Shown here: in pieces, positions 1-8,997 of the stretch
Layout of the letters: every line of letters begins with the position of its first letter
Numbering within the stretch: position 1 is the stretch's first letter
Assembly (NCBI GenBank): GCA_902826685.1
Contig: CADEFT010000032.1
Span: 30,204-94,203, forward strand
Reading direction: 5' to 3'
Length of the DNA stretch: 64,000 nucleotides
From: an uncultured Acidobacteriota bacterium
Lineage (GTDB): Bacteria; Acidobacteriota; Terriglobia; Bryobacterales; Bryobacteraceae
The notes under the pieces: generated by a model
Told to the model about the DNA's origin: nothing
Seen by the model: the letters and a program-made list of their open reading frames with translations, nothing else
Databases searched by the model: none
Position numbers and translations under genes: made by a program

Positions 1-426
1 GGTTCGTTTCTCTGCGTCCGTCCCGCCGGCGGCGCCGATGCAAGGCTTGCCGCGTTTCAGGCCGACTGGGATAAATTCTTTCGCGGCGATCTGCGCGTGA
101 AAGACGATTCCGCCGTCACCGCCGAAGACATCAAGCGCCATCACCTCATCCTGTTCGGCACCGCGCAATCGAACAAGCTCATCGCCAGGGTGATGGACCG
201 CATTCCCGTTAAGCGCAAGCCCGCGGCCGGGGAAACGCTGGTGGCCATCTATCCCAATCCACTCAATCCGGAGCGTTACGTGGTGCTCAACACCGGCCAC
301 ACCTTCAATGCCGACCACCTGCGCGGCACCAACGCTCTGCTCTATCCGCGCCTTGGCGACTGGGCCGTGTTGAATGCGGCGGGCGAAGTGGTGGAAGCCG
401 GTTTCTACGACGAAAGCTGGCGTTAG
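1..426 (+). CDS. C-terminal part of a secreted hydrolase-like protein (cut by window edge)
   Basis: The frame is open from base 1 to the TAG at 424-426, so only about 141 C-terminal residues are visible and the true start lies outside. The stretch with GTAQSN, YPNPLNPERYVVLN and GHTFNADHL resembles the C-terminal module that follows the alpha/beta-hydrolase (prolyl-oligopeptidase/esterase-like) domain in large secreted acidobacterial and planctomycete hydrolases. That match is from memory of the family, not from a search. The catalytic domain is not in view, so the activity cannot be read. It converges with the amidase gene, and the two stop codons overlap by a few bases. Confidence 0.55.
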   Translation, partial: GSFLCVRPAGGADARLAAFQADWDKFFRGDLRVKDDSAVTAEDIKRHHLILFGTAQSNKLIARVMDRIPVKRKPAAGETLVAIYPNPLNPERYVVLNTGHTFNADHLRGTNALLYPRLGDWAVLNAAGEVVEAGFYDESWR

Positions 427-2093
427 GAAACCGGAGGCCGCATGGCGTGCCACCTGGTGGCGCGTTCATAAGCGTGCGCCACGCGCATCGCCGCGCCCTC
501 TTCGCACAACCCCGCCGTGAACACCAGCCCGCGCGGCATCCCGTCCACGAAGCCGCAGGGAACCACCACCTGCGGATGGCCGGTCAGGTTAGTCACGCCG
601 AGCGAATCGCCCGGCGGCGATACCAGCACGTCCCAGTCCTTGAAGAACAATTCCATCCGACGCATCATCAGCGTGCGTGCCCGCTGCGCCCGGATATACT
701 CGACGGCCGGAATAAAGCGCGAGCCGCGGAATGTGTTGGGCCACGCATCCGGCCCCTGATCGGTCAGGCGGTCCAACCCGCCACTGCGCGTGAGATCGTC
801 AAACGCCGCCGCCCCTTCGGCGCTCAGAATCAGCAGCAGCGCGCCTACGTCGAAATCGGGCAGTTTCACCGGACGCAGCCGGGCGCCCGCCTTGCCCAAG
901 CCGGCGAGCGCAGCCTCGTACACCGGCTTGTCCTTTGCATCCGCTTCGCCGAATTCCTCTTCCAGCATTCCGATCCGTAGCGTGGACAGCGGACGTGCCG
1001 GGTTCCATTCCAGCGGGGCATCGATCGCCGTGCCGTCGCGCCCGTCCGGACCGTGAATCGCGCGCAGCACCAGCGCGCAGTCTTCCACCGTGCGGCAGAT
1101 GGGCCCGATTTTGTCCATGGTCCAGGAAAGAGCCATCGCTCCGGTGCGCGGCACGCGCCCATAAGTCGGCCGCACGCCCGCCACGCCGCAGCGCACGCAT
1201 GGCGATACGATGGAGCCCAACGTTTCCGTCCCGATAGCGAAGGCCACCAGCCCCGCCGCCGCCGCCGAAGCCGACCCCGCCGAAGAGCCGCTCGAACTTT
1301 CTTCGACGTTCCAGGGCGTCTTGGTCATGCCGCCGAACCAGAGCCCGCCCATCGCGAGGGCGCCCATCGAAAGCTTCGCCACCAGCACGGCGCCGGCCTT
1401 CTCCAACCGGTCCACCACCGTCGCATTCGAGCTAGGCACCTGGTCGCGATAGGGCTCGGCGCCCCAGGTGGTCGCGATGCCTTTGGTCGCCAGCAGATCC
1501 TTGGCGCCCCATGGAATTCCGTGCAGCGGGCCGCGATACTTGCCCGCGCGGATGGCCTGATCGGCCCGCGCCGCCTGCTCCATCGCCAGATCCCCGGTCA
1601 GCGTGATCACGCAATTCAATCGCGGGCCGAATTGTTTTAAACGTTCCAGGTAGATTGCGGTTAATTGCCTGGAGGTGATCCGCCGGTTCCGCAGCAGCCA
1701 GGCAAGCCTGGTGACCGGCAGAAACGCCAGATCGCCCTCATTTTTGGGCTTGACCACCGGCGCCACCCGGGAGGGCTGAAATACCGCCCGCCGCCGCGGC
1801 ATCGGCCCCGGCCCCAACGCATGAAAGCGCGCCGCGGGCTCGGTGTCGAGCGGCACTTCGATTTTCCGCAGCCGTTGGATGCGCCCGGCCAGTTGATTGA
1901 CCCGCGGCACCGCCTGCTCGATTTGCGCCGGGCTGTACTCCAGTCCCATCACGCGCAGCGCCGCTTCCAGCGTCTGCCTGTCGATCGGCGTATCCGGTTT
2001 CTTTTCCTGGCCGCACGCCGAAGGACCCGCCGCCATCGAGGCAAGCGCGGCCATCCACTTCCGGCGGCTGTGCACGGGGGGCTTCAAATCCAC
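423..2093 (-). CDS. Amidase-signature family hydrolase, probable Tat-exported
   Basis: Hydrolase of the amidase-signature family (Ser-cisSer-Lys triad). The lysine lies in GIPWGAKDLL, the cis-serine in the glycine/serine-rich ESSSGSSAGSASA block, and the nucleophile serine in GTETLGSIVSP. The chosen GTG (2091-2093) overlaps the stop of the pyrE-like gene by 10 bases and gives 556 residues. The frame stays open further upstream, but that part is antisense-like low-complexity sequence inside pyrE. Directly after the start comes HSRRKWMAALASMAAG, a Tat-type twin-arginine leader ending near a cysteine (PSACGQ), so the product may be a periplasmic enzyme or lipoprotein. The substrate is unknown; family members include Glu-tRNA amidotransferase A, but the leader and missing gatBC neighbours argue against that. 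Confidence 0.85.
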   Translation of the reverse strand: MDLKPPVHSRRKWMAALASMAAGPSACGQEKKPDTPIDRQTLEAALRVMGLEYSPAQIEQAVPRVNQLAGRIQRLRKIEVPLDTEPAARFHALGPGPMPRRRAVFQPSRVAPVVKPKNEGDLAFLPVTRLAWLLRNRRITSRQLTAIYLERLKQFGPRLNCVITLTGDLAMEQAARADQAIRAGKYRGPLHGIPWGAKDLLATKGIATTWGAEPYRDQVPSSNATVVDRLEKAGAVLVAKLSMGALAMGGLWFGGMTKTPWNVEESSSGSSAGSASAAAAGLVAFAIGTETLGSIVSPCVRCGVAGVRPTYGRVPRTGAMALSWTMDKIGPICRTVEDCALVLRAIHGPDGRDGTAIDAPLEWNPARPLSTLRIGMLEEEFGEADAKDKPVYEAALAGLGKAGARLRPVKLPDFDVGALLLILSAEGAAAFDDLTRSGGLDRLTDQGPDAWPNTFRGSRFIPAVEYIRAQRARTLMMRRMELFFKDWDVLVSPPGDSLGVTNLTGHPQVVVPCGFVDGMPRGLVFTAGLCEEGAAMRVAHAYERATRWHAMRPPVS

Positions 2094-2698
2094 ACCGATT
2101 CGATCGGTATCTCCTGCTTGCACAACTGGCACGACTCGGCGTCGATCGAATAGCGGGCGTCGAGCTTGGCCAGAAAAAACAGCGGCAGATCGCGGAAATC
2201 CGGCGTCTTCGGCGTTGGCTGATAAATGATCGCCGCCAGGCCCACCACTTCTCCGCCGTTCGATTCCACCAGCGCCTTCAACTCTCTGAGCTTCCGTCCG
2301 GTGCGGAAGATATCGTCCACCAGCAGCACTTTTTCCCCCGGCGATTGCACGAAATACTGGCGGAAATGCAGCGGCCTGTCGTTGTCTTCGGACTCGGCCC
2401 AATAGACCTGCTTGGCGCGCAGCGCTTCGCAAATGCCATACGCGACTGGTATGCCGCCGCCGGTCGGAGCCACCACCGAAAGATTCGGAATGGCCGCGCG
2501 AATCTCCGCGTTTGCCCGCACCTTGCGGCTCAATCCCACGCTCAACGTCTTGAGGTGTTGATACTGCCGCATGGCCAGCGCCACCTGCAAATATTCGTTG
2601 GCATGCAGTCCATTGGGATAAACGAAATGGCCGTTGCGCAGCGCGCCGGTTTGCCGCAGCAGCCCCACCACGTCTTCCTGCGAGGGAATCAGATCCAT
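2084..2698 (-). CDS. pyrE: Orotate phosphoribosyltransferase-like protein
   Basis: Type I phosphoribosyltransferase of 204 residues, close to the usual size of orotate phosphoribosyltransferase, which joins orotate and PRPP in pyrimidine synthesis. The PRPP-binding loop is VLLVDDIFRTGRK near residues 120-132, and an earlier GGGIPVAYG loop fits the fold. The motif differs from textbook PyrE (EDV..TGGS), so another phosphoribosyltransferase role is possible. The C-terminus carries a CQLC pair that is not typical of PyrE. It is co-directional with the sugar transferase upstream (4 bp gap) and its last codons overlap the amidase start. pyrD lies far away at 56-57 kb. Confidence 0.6.
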   Translation of the reverse strand: MDLIPSQEDVVGLLRQTGALRNGHFVYPNGLHANEYLQVALAMRQYQHLKTLSVGLSRKVRANAEIRAAIPNLSVVAPTGGGIPVAYGICEALRAKQVYWAESEDNDRPLHFRQYFVQSPGEKVLLVDDIFRTGRKLRELKALVESNGGEVVGLAAIIYQPTPKTPDFRDLPLFFLAKLDARYSIDAESCQLCKQEIPIESVWI

Positions 2699-2702
2699 GC
2701 GA

Positions 2703-4115
2703 TCAATGTGCTCCTTTTCCCATCAGAACATAGGGAATGGTGCGGATGAGAATCTTCCAGTCGAGCGCCAGCGACCAGTTGTCGATGTATTCCATATCCA
2801 TCCGCATCCAGGTTTCAAAGTCCAATTGGTCGCGGCCTTGCACCGCCCACAGGCACGTCAGCCCGGGGCGCATGCGAAGCCGCCGCCGCTGCCACGTCTG
2901 ATAGAGATCCACCTCTTCGGGTACCGCCGGGCGCGGGCCCACCAGCGACATATCGCCGCGAATGACGTTCCACAATTGTGGCCATTCGTCGATCGAAAAC
3001 TTGCGCAGCCAGCGCCCGATGCCGGTCAGCCGCGGATCCCTGGCGATCTTGAACACCACCTCTTTTTCATTGAGGTGCCGCAGGCCGGCCTTCAATTCCT
3101 CGGCGTTATCGACCATCGAACGGAATTTATAAAACGTGAAGCGGCGGCCGTTCAACCCGCAGCGCACTTGCCGGAAAATCGCCGGTCCCGGAGACGAGAT
3201 CCGGATCAGCAGGGCGATCGCCGCCATCGCGGGCAGCAGAATCAGCAGCGCGGCGATGGCGATCAGCACGTCGGCGGAGCGCTTCACCAGCAGCCGCACC
3301 TCGTCGTGCGGAGCCGCGGCGAAAGTGAGCAGAGGCGCATCGCCGAACCGGTCCAGATAAACCTCGCTGTTGACGTGCGGGAAGAAATCCACCGCCACGC
3401 GCGTGCGCACGCCTTCTTCATCGCAAAGAAGAAACGCGTCTTCGAGGCCGGCCAGGCGGTCGCTATCTACGGCAAAAAGAATCTCGTCGATTACATGCTC
3501 CCGCAGCAGGCCGGAAAGCCGCGCCACCGGAATCACTTCATACCGGTTGGCGAGTTGGATCCATTCCGGCGCGCCCTCCTGGTCCGACAGGAAACACCGC
3601 AGCCGCACCGCGTGATCGGAGGAGCGTTCCAGCATCTCGCCCAGCCGTATCGCCCGCGCGCCCGTGCCCACCACCACCACATGATGCGGCGCCGCGAACT
3701 CGCGCCGGATCAGCCCCACGATCCTTCCCGCCCGCCAGCGGAACAGGCACAACAGCACCCATGCGTACAAAACGAACAGGCCCAGAAACACGCGGCTCAA
3801 ATCCAGGCGCAGCGTGAACTGGAACATCACCACGGCCATGCCGCCAATGAAACACTGCCGCGTCGTATCGCGCAGAATCGAGCGCAAATGAGCCGAATCC
3901 AGACGTTCATAAACGCCCAGCCAATAGCCCATCAGCACCCAGACCAGAATCGAAAAACCGAGCAGCAGGGCCTTAGCGGGTACGGCGATTTCAAAGAATC
4001 GCTCCAGTGGCAGCAGCGATCGTGTCTGATATGCCGCCTCAAACGCCAGCGCCGTGAACACGACGTCGGAGACGCCAAACAGGATCCGTGCTTTTCGATG
4101 ATGCCGGCCGTACAC
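2703..4115 (-). CDS. Polyprenyl-phosphate sugar-1-phosphate transferase (exopolysaccharide initiating enzyme)
   Basis: Membrane enzyme of the WbaP/WcaJ family that loads the first sugar-phosphate onto a lipid carrier for polysaccharide synthesis. At 470 residues it has the usual length. Several hydrophobic segments lie in the first 130 residues, a Rossmann-like region follows (VVVVGTGARAIRLG), then a further membrane segment after KRSADVLIAIAALLIL. The C-terminal catalytic domain has KFRSM, SIDEWPQLWNVIRGDMS and LVGPRP, hallmarks of bacterial sugar transferases. The start is GTG, 21 bases after the fabG stop. No other polysaccharide genes adjoin it, so the pathway it starts is not evident here. 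Confidence 0.88.
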   Translation of the reverse strand: MYGRHHRKARILFGVSDVVFTALAFEAAYQTRSLLPLERFFEIAVPAKALLLGFSILVWVLMGYWLGVYERLDSAHLRSILRDTTRQCFIGGMAVVMFQFTLRLDLSRVFLGLFVLYAWVLLCLFRWRAGRIVGLIRREFAAPHHVVVVGTGARAIRLGEMLERSSDHAVRLRCFLSDQEGAPEWIQLANRYEVIPVARLSGLLREHVIDEILFAVDSDRLAGLEDAFLLCDEEGVRTRVAVDFFPHVNSEVYLDRFGDAPLLTFAAAPHDEVRLLVKRSADVLIAIAALLILLPAMAAIALLIRISSPGPAIFRQVRCGLNGRRFTFYKFRSMVDNAEELKAGLRHLNEKEVVFKIARDPRLTGIGRWLRKFSIDEWPQLWNVIRGDMSLVGPRPAVPEEVDLYQTWQRRRLRMRPGLTCLWAVQGRDQLDFETWMRMDMEYIDNWSLALDWKILIRTIPYVLMGKGAH

Positions 4116-4136
4116 GCTGTGTTTCCTGAGGGGCGG

Positions 4137-4871
4137 CTACATGTACATGCCGCCGTTCACGTTCAATACCTGCCCGGTGATATACCCCGCCTCGTCGCTG
4201 GCCAGAAACTTTACCGCCGCCGCCACTTCGCCCGCCGTCCCCATCCGCTTCAACGGAATACTGCCGAGAATGCGCTCCTTCACCTCGGGCGTAAGCACGG
4301 CCGTCATATCGGTTTCGATGAATCCCGGCGCCACGGCATTGACGGTAATGTTACGGCTGGAAAGTTCGTGCGCCAGCGACTTCGTCATGCCGATCAACCC
4401 CGCCTTCGACGAAACGTAATTCACCTGGCCCGGGTTGCCCGCCTGCGCCACCACCGAGCTGATGTTGATGATGCGCCCCCAGCGTTCCTTCACCATCGGC
4501 GAAAGCACCTGCTGGATGCACGCAAATGCGCCCGAAAGATTCACCTGCAGCACGGATTCGAAATCCTGCCGCTTCATGCGCAGCGCCAGTCCGTCTTTCG
4601 TGATGGCGGCGTTGTTCACCAGAATGTGGACCGGCCCGGCCTTGGCCACCGCCTCGCTGAAGGCTTGGGCGATCTGATCGGGCGCCGTCAGGTCGAGCGC
4701 GACCGTATGCGCCTCGCCGCCCGATTCGCGGATCGCCGCGGCCGCTTCCTCGAGCCTGGCCAGATCGCGCGCCGCCAGCACCACCCGGCAGCCCGCGCCC
4801 GCCAGCGCCATCGCACACGCCCGTCCAATGCCGCGGCTTGCGCCGGTGATGAATGCCGTCCGTTTTGCCAT
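4137..4871 (-). CDS. fabG: 3-oxoacyl-[acyl-carrier-protein] reductase (SDR family)
   Basis: Short-chain dehydrogenase of 244 residues, the exact size class of FabG, which reduces 3-oxoacyl-ACP with NADPH in fatty-acid elongation. The nucleotide-binding TGASRGIG lies near residues 9-16, followed by NNAA (about 86-89), the catalytic serine in NISSV, and YVSSK with the catalytic Tyr-Lys pair. The C-terminal GGMYM is a typical FabG ending. It is first in the minus-strand group leading to the sugar transferase, pyrE and amidase genes, and divergent from ubiD with 55 bases between the starts. Other SDR substrates cannot be excluded because no fab genes adjoin. Confidence 0.85.
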   Translation of the reverse strand: MAKRTAFITGASRGIGRACAMALAGAGCRVVLAARDLARLEEAAAAIRESGGEAHTVALDLTAPDQIAQAFSEAVAKAGPVHILVNNAAITKDGLALRMKRQDFESVLQVNLSGAFACIQQVLSPMVKERWGRIINISSVVAQAGNPGQVNYVSSKAGLIGMTKSLAHELSSRNITVNAVAPGFIETDMTAVLTPEVKERILGSIPLKRMGTAGEVAAAVKFLASDEAGYITGQVLNVNGGMYM

Positions 4872-4926
4872 AAGCCGAAGTCCCTGATCCTACATCATAG
4901 TAGAGTGAAAGAGCATCTGAACATTT

Positions 4927-6378
4927 ATGGCCTACAATGATTTGCGCGAATTCATCCAGGCGCTGGAAAAAGCGGGCGAATTGAAGCGGATTCCTTTCGA
5001 AGTGGACCCGCGCCTGGAGATCACCGAGTTCGCCGACCGGTCCGTCAAAGGCGGCGGGCCGGCGCTGCTGTTCGAGAAACCCAAGGGCTCAAACGTCCCG
5101 GTGCTCATCAACGCCTTCGCCAGCATGAAGCGCATGCAGATCGCCCTCGAGGTGGATTCGGTGGAGGAAGTGGCCGCGCGCATCGTCGAGTTTCTCGAAA
5201 CACGCATGCCCGAAGGCATTCTCGGCAAGCTCAAAATGCTGCCCAAGCTCGCCGAGGTCGGCGCCTTCTTTCCCAAAACCGTTTCCACCGGCCCCTGCAA
5301 GGAGGTCATCCGCAAGACCGGCTTCTCTCTGGCCGAATTTCCCGTGCTGCACTGCTGGCCGCAGGATGCGGGCCCCTTCATCACGCTGCCCATGGTGTTT
5401 TCCCACAACCCGGAAAACGGCAAACGCAACTGCGGCATGTATCGCATGCAGGTTTACGACGAGCGCACCACCGGCATGCATTGGCAGACGCACAAGCAGG
5501 GAGCCGAACACTACCGGCGCCTGCTGCGCGAAGGCAAGCAGACGCGCATGCCCGTTTCGGCCGCCATCGGTTGCGACCCCGCGTCGATGTACTCGGCCAT
5601 TCTTCCCTTGCCGCCCGATCTCGACGAAATGATGATCGCCGGTTTTCTGCGCACCAAGCCCGTGGAAATGGTGAAGAGCGAAACCAACGACGTTCTGGTG
5701 CCCGCCCATGCCGAGATCGTATTGGAAGGCTATGTGACGCTGGGCGAACTCCGTCGCGAAGGGCCGTTCGGCGATCACACCGGTTTCTATTCGCTCGATG
5801 ACGACTACCCGGTCTTTCACGTCGAATGCGTTACGCACCGCAAGAATCCGGTCTACGCCACCACCGTCGTCGGCCCGCCGCCCATGGAGGACTTCTACAT
5901 GGGCAAAGGCATCGAGCGGATCTTTCTGCCCCTGATGCGCCTGCAACTGCCTGAGGTGCGCGACATCGCCATGCCCGCCGAGGGCATCTTCCACAACCTG
6001 ATTCTGGTCAAGATCCGGAAGTCGTATCCGGGCCACGCCCGCAAGGTGATGCACTCCATCTGGGGCACCGGGCAGGCCATGTTCTCGAAAGTGATCGTGG
6101 TGGTGGACGACGACGTGGACGTCCAGAACTTCAGCGAAGTGGCCTGGAAGGCGCTCAACAACATCGACCCGCAGCGCGATATCGAGTTCGTCATGGGCCC
6201 CGTCGATTCGCTCGATCACGCCAGCCGCCTGGCCAACTACGGCTCCAAGATGGGCATCGACGCCACGCGCAAGTGGCCCCAGGAAGGTTTCACGCGTCCC
6301 TGGCCGGACGTCATCACCATGCCCGCGGATGTGAAAGCAAGGGTCGATGAAATGTGGCGCAAGGCGGGCCTACGTTAA
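4927..6378 (+). CDS. UbiD-family decarboxylase
   Basis: 483-residue member of the UbiD family, which uses prenylated FMN to decarboxylate aromatic or alpha,beta-unsaturated acids, in many bacteria a quinone precursor. The family pattern is clear: DLREFIQALEKAGELKRI at the N-terminus, FPVLHCWPQDAGPFIT, YRMQVYDERTTGMHW in the middle, and a C-terminal domain with DDDVDVQNFSEV and the HASR segment. No ubiX (prenyl-FMN synthase) or other quinone genes are adjacent, so substrate assignment (menaquinone route or aromatic acid) is open. The gene stands alone between divergent fabG and the downstream phosphatase. Confidence 0.85.
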   Translation: MAYNDLREFIQALEKAGELKRIPFEVDPRLEITEFADRSVKGGGPALLFEKPKGSNVPVLINAFASMKRMQIALEVDSVEEVAARIVEFLETRMPEGILGKLKMLPKLAEVGAFFPKTVSTGPCKEVIRKTGFSLAEFPVLHCWPQDAGPFITLPMVFSHNPENGKRNCGMYRMQVYDERTTGMHWQTHKQGAEHYRRLLREGKQTRMPVSAAIGCDPASMYSAILPLPPDLDEMMIAGFLRTKPVEMVKSETNDVLVPAHAEIVLEGYVTLGELRREGPFGDHTGFYSLDDDYPVFHVECVTHRKNPVYATTVVGPPPMEDFYMGKGIERIFLPLMRLQLPEVRDIAMPAEGIFHNLILVKIRKSYPGHARKVMHSIWGTGQAMFSKVIVVVDDDVDVQNFSEVAWKALNNIDPQRDIEFVMGPVDSLDHASRLANYGSKMGIDATRKWPQEGFTRPWPDVITMPADVKARVDEMWRKAGLR

Positions 6379-6449
6379 ATAGGTAAAGCTTCCTCCCGCC
6401 GGGAAACCGTTTTCCGCCCCCTCCTCGTCTCTATTAACAAGGAGACTTT

Positions 6450-7814
6450 GTGGAGAACGGCAGAAAGCGCGGCGGTTACCGGTGGTTCAAATTTGGTATC
6501 GCCGCCGGCGGTGCCCTGGCGCTGACGCTGCTGGTGAGTTCCGTCTCCACCTATTCCTTCGTTTCCAAGCGCATCGTGATCGAGCAGACCCGCCGCGACA
6601 TCGGCAAGATCGTGGGCGAACTCGACCGTCAAATGCGGGAATCCGGCAAGGCTGAGCCAGCCCGGCTGTTGGAAGAGGCGAGGTCCCAGAACGGCGGCCG
6701 CGTCGCGTGGATCGAACTGCGCGACTTCGACGGGCAGGTTATCGCCCGTGCCGGAACGCCGGCATCCCCAACCTTTTCCACGGGTGAACTCCGCGACCGG
6801 TTCCGCGCCCGGCAGCCGGTTTATAAGACCCGCCAACAGGAAGCGGGCGAAATCGTAGTGGAGGCGATGCCAATCCGGCTGCCGGGCAAAACTCCAGGCC
6901 TGATCGAGATCGCGCTGGGCCCGCGCGAGGCCGATGTCTCCCTGTGGCCCATCCGCCGCAATCTCATCATCAATACTTCGGCCGCGCTGGCGCTGCTCGC
7001 CGCTCTGTCGCTGATGGCGCTCCGGTTCCGTTCCTATGTCCGCGGCCGCGCTCTCGAACAGCAGCTCGAAATCGCCCGCGAAGTGCAACGCAATCTGCTG
7101 CCCGCGCCCGGCGCTTCCACCGGCAGCCTCGAAGTCGCCGCCGCCTACTCGCCCGCCTCCGACGTCAGCGGCGATTTCTATGACGTCTTACCGCTCGAAG
7201 ATGGCGGCTACTCGATGGTCTTGGGCGACGTTTCCGGCAAAGGCGTGCCGGCCGCGCTGCTCATGGGAGTGATTCACGGGGCCGTCCGTTCGAGCGACTG
7301 GACGGCTTCCAAGCGCCATCATGAAGAGGCGGCCCGGCGGCTCAACCGCCTGCTGTGTGAGCGCGCCTCGCCCGAACGTTACGCCACCATGTTCTGGGCC
7401 TACTACGATCCGCGCACCACGCTGCTGCACTTCATCAATGCGGGCCACTATGCGCCGATGCTGCTGACGGCGGAAGGCCGCCTCACGCGCCTTGAAGAGG
7501 GTGGACCGGTGCTGGGCATGCTGCCCTCGGCCCATTACCGCCAGGGTACGGCGCGGCTGCGCTCCGGCGACCTGCTGCTGCTGTTCACCGACGGAATTCT
7601 GGAAGCCCGCAACGGCTCCGATGACGAGTTCGGTGAGGATCGCCTGGCCGAAGTCCTGCGCGCCAACTCGGGCAAACCCGCCGAAGAGATACGCCGGGTC
7701 CTGTTGGCCGAAGTGCAACGCTTCACTGGTTCGGAGGCGCTGGAGGACGATCAAACCGTGCTCATCCTGCGCCATCAGGAAGTGGCGGTGCCGTCGCTGG
7801 TGGGCGCAGCCTAG
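6450..7814 (+). CDS. Membrane-anchored PP2C/SpoIIE-type serine phosphatase
   Basis: 454-residue regulator with two membrane segments (about residues 12-35 and 170-190) enclosing an extracytoplasmic sensor region of about 135 residues. A short linker, LEIAREVQRNLLPAP, leads into a SpoIIE/RsbU-like phosphatase domain. Metal-binding acidic motifs are visible: SGDFYDV, LGDVSGKGVPAALLM and LLLFTDGILEARN. Such proteins usually dephosphorylate an anti-sigma-factor antagonist in partner switching. The GTG start follows an AAGGAG ribosome site at 6439-6444. No antagonist or anti-sigma gene adjoins, so the target is unknown. Its stop overlaps the antisense propeller fossil. Confidence 0.88.
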   Translation: MENGRKRGGYRWFKFGIAAGGALALTLLVSSVSTYSFVSKRIVIEQTRRDIGKIVGELDRQMRESGKAEPARLLEEARSQNGGRVAWIELRDFDGQVIARAGTPASPTFSTGELRDRFRARQPVYKTRQQEAGEIVVEAMPIRLPGKTPGLIEIALGPREADVSLWPIRRNLIINTSAALALLAALSLMALRFRSYVRGRALEQQLEIAREVQRNLLPAPGASTGSLEVAAAYSPASDVSGDFYDVLPLEDGGYSMVLGDVSGKGVPAALLMGVIHGAVRSSDWTASKRHHEEAARRLNRLLCERASPERYATMFWAYYDPRTTLLHFINAGHYAPMLLTAEGRLTRLEEGGPVLGMLPSAHYRQGTARLRSGDLLLLFTDGILEARNGSDDEFGEDRLAEVLRANSGKPAEEIRRVLLAEVQRFTGSEALEDDQTVLILRHQEVAVPSLVGAA

Positions 7815-7963
7815 GCGTGGGCGATCAACTCACGAACTTCCGCCATGAGATCTGCTGCGCGTTCACCGGAAATGCGCCACACCTGGTTCCTACTCGACCG
7901 CGACGAGGTGAAGCAGACCCAGGTGCCATCGGCGGAGAATGAACCCAATTGCCGTCCGGCGAT
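7811..7963 (-). pseudogene. Fossil of a PD40/TolB-type beta-propeller protein
   Basis: About 50 codons on the minus strand read like one blade of a TolB/PD40 propeller: SFSADGTWVCFTSSRSSRNQ is followed by VWRI, the usual 'SPDGKWIAF.SxRSG..QIW' pattern. The match has no proper N-terminal context and ends shortly afterwards, antisense to the end of the phosphatase gene. Acidobacteria carry many kinase or peptidase proteins with such propellers. I read this as the remnant of a lost gene that occupied the gap between the phosphatase and lipA. The rest of the gap up to 8065 holds no other recognisable coding sequence. Confidence 0.55.
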
Positions 7964-8065
7964 GGCCTCGCGCCGTCGACCAACCCCACCTGCGGAGCCT
8001 GTTCGGTTGCCCAGTGTGCCGCCTGCCCGGTCCGCCACCTCTTAGGATCTGGCGCCCATCAAGAT

Positions 8066-8095
8066 TTCAAGACTCCCCCAAGTCTCGGCTAAAAT
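8066..8095 (+). promoter_or_regulatory. Possible leaderless promoter of lipA
   Basis: A TAAAAT -10 element (8090-8095) lies 8 bases before the GTG start of lipA, with a weak -35 candidate TTCAAG (8066-8071) 18 bases upstream. Transcription would begin at or next to the start codon. There is no Shine-Dalgarno sequence before the GTG, which fits a leaderless transcript. Confidence 0.35.
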
Positions 8096-8103
8096 AAGAC
8101 TAC

Positions 8104-8997
8104 GTGCTGGTAACCATCGACTCTCGCCCGAAGCGTCCCGATTGGCTGCGCGCTCCCGCTCCCGCCGGGGCCAACTACCACGAACTCAAACGGCTCGTCG
8201 AGCGCCTCAAGCTGCACACGGTTTGCGAGAGCGCGGCTTGTCCCAACGTCGGCGAGTGCTGGAACCACCGCACCGCCACGTTCATGATTTTGGGCAACGT
8301 CTGCACGCGCCGGTGCGGTTTCTGCGCGGTGCAGAAAGGCGCTCCGCTGGCCGTCGATTTCGATGAGCCCGCCCGCGTGGCGGAAGCGGTCGAAGCGCTC
8401 GGACTGCGCTATGCCGTCGTTACCAGCGTGAATCGCGACGATCGCAAGGACGGCGGCGCGCTGCTGTTCGCCATGACCATCCGAGCCATTCGCGACCGCG
8501 TCCCCGGCTGCAAGGTGGAAGTCCTGGTGCCCGATTTCCAAGGCTCGCACGAAGCCATGGACATCGTCATGGACGCCGCGCCGGACGTGCTCAACCACAA
8601 CACCGAAACCGTTCCGCGTCTCTACCGCCAGGTGCGGCTCGGCGCCCGCTATGAGCGCTCGCTCGACATGCTGGCTTACGCCAAGAAACGTGGCCCTTCG
8701 GTGCCGGTCAAATCCGGGCTCATGCTCGGATTGGGAGAAACGCCGGAAGAAGTCCTGCAGGTGATGCGCGATCTGAAGGCGCACTCGGTCGATATCGTGA
8801 CCTTGGGGCAATACCTGCGGCCTTCCCCCAAACATCTGCCGATTCTCCGCTACGTCTCACCGGAGGAGTTCGCGCAGTTCCGCCGCGCGGGAATGGAAAT
8901 GGGTCTGGCGCACGTCGAGGCCGGCCCCCTGGTGCGCAGTTCTTACCACGCTGACTATAGTCATGCCTCGGCCGTGACGGCGCCCGCGGCGTGCTGA
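8104..8997 (+). CDS. lipA: Lipoyl synthase
   Basis: Radical-SAM enzyme that inserts two sulfurs into octanoyl groups on lipoyl domains, 297 residues. Both cluster motifs are intact: CESAACPNVGEC (auxiliary 4Fe-4S, CX4CX5C) and CTRRCGFC (radical-SAM CX3CX2C), separated by the standard WNHRTATFMILGNV stretch. Further LipA signatures are NHNTETVPRLYRQVR and GLMLGLGETPEEV. The GTG start matches family N-termini (RPDWLR soon after). The last 7 bases overlap the downstream MBL gene. Clusters would come from the Isc system coded at 45-50 kb. Confidence 0.95.
   Translation: MLVTIDSRPKRPDWLRAPAPAGANYHELKRLVERLKLHTVCESAACPNVGECWNHRTATFMILGNVCTRRCGFCAVQKGAPLAVDFDEPARVAEAVEALGLRYAVVTSVNRDDRKDGGALLFAMTIRAIRDRVPGCKVEVLVPDFQGSHEAMDIVMDAAPDVLNHNTETVPRLYRQVRLGARYERSLDMLAYAKKRGPSVPVKSGLMLGLGETPEEVLQVMRDLKAHSVDIVTLGQYLRPSPKHLPILRYVSPEEFAQFRRAGMEMGLAHVEAGPLVRSSYHADYSHASAVTAPAAC

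Noticed and set aside
2094..2432. Upstream extension of the amidase frame into pyrE
   Set aside because: Arg/Gly-rich shadow of the pyrE-like gene; the Tat leader after GTG 2093 marks the real start.
2634..4940. 768-codon plus-strand open frame over the sugar transferase and fabG genes
   Set aside because: His/Arg/Gln-rich antisense shadow of two well-supported genes.
6395..6420. Possible terminator hairpin (GGAAAC/GTTTTCC) after the UbiD-family gene
   Set aside because: Arms pair imperfectly and no T-tract follows.
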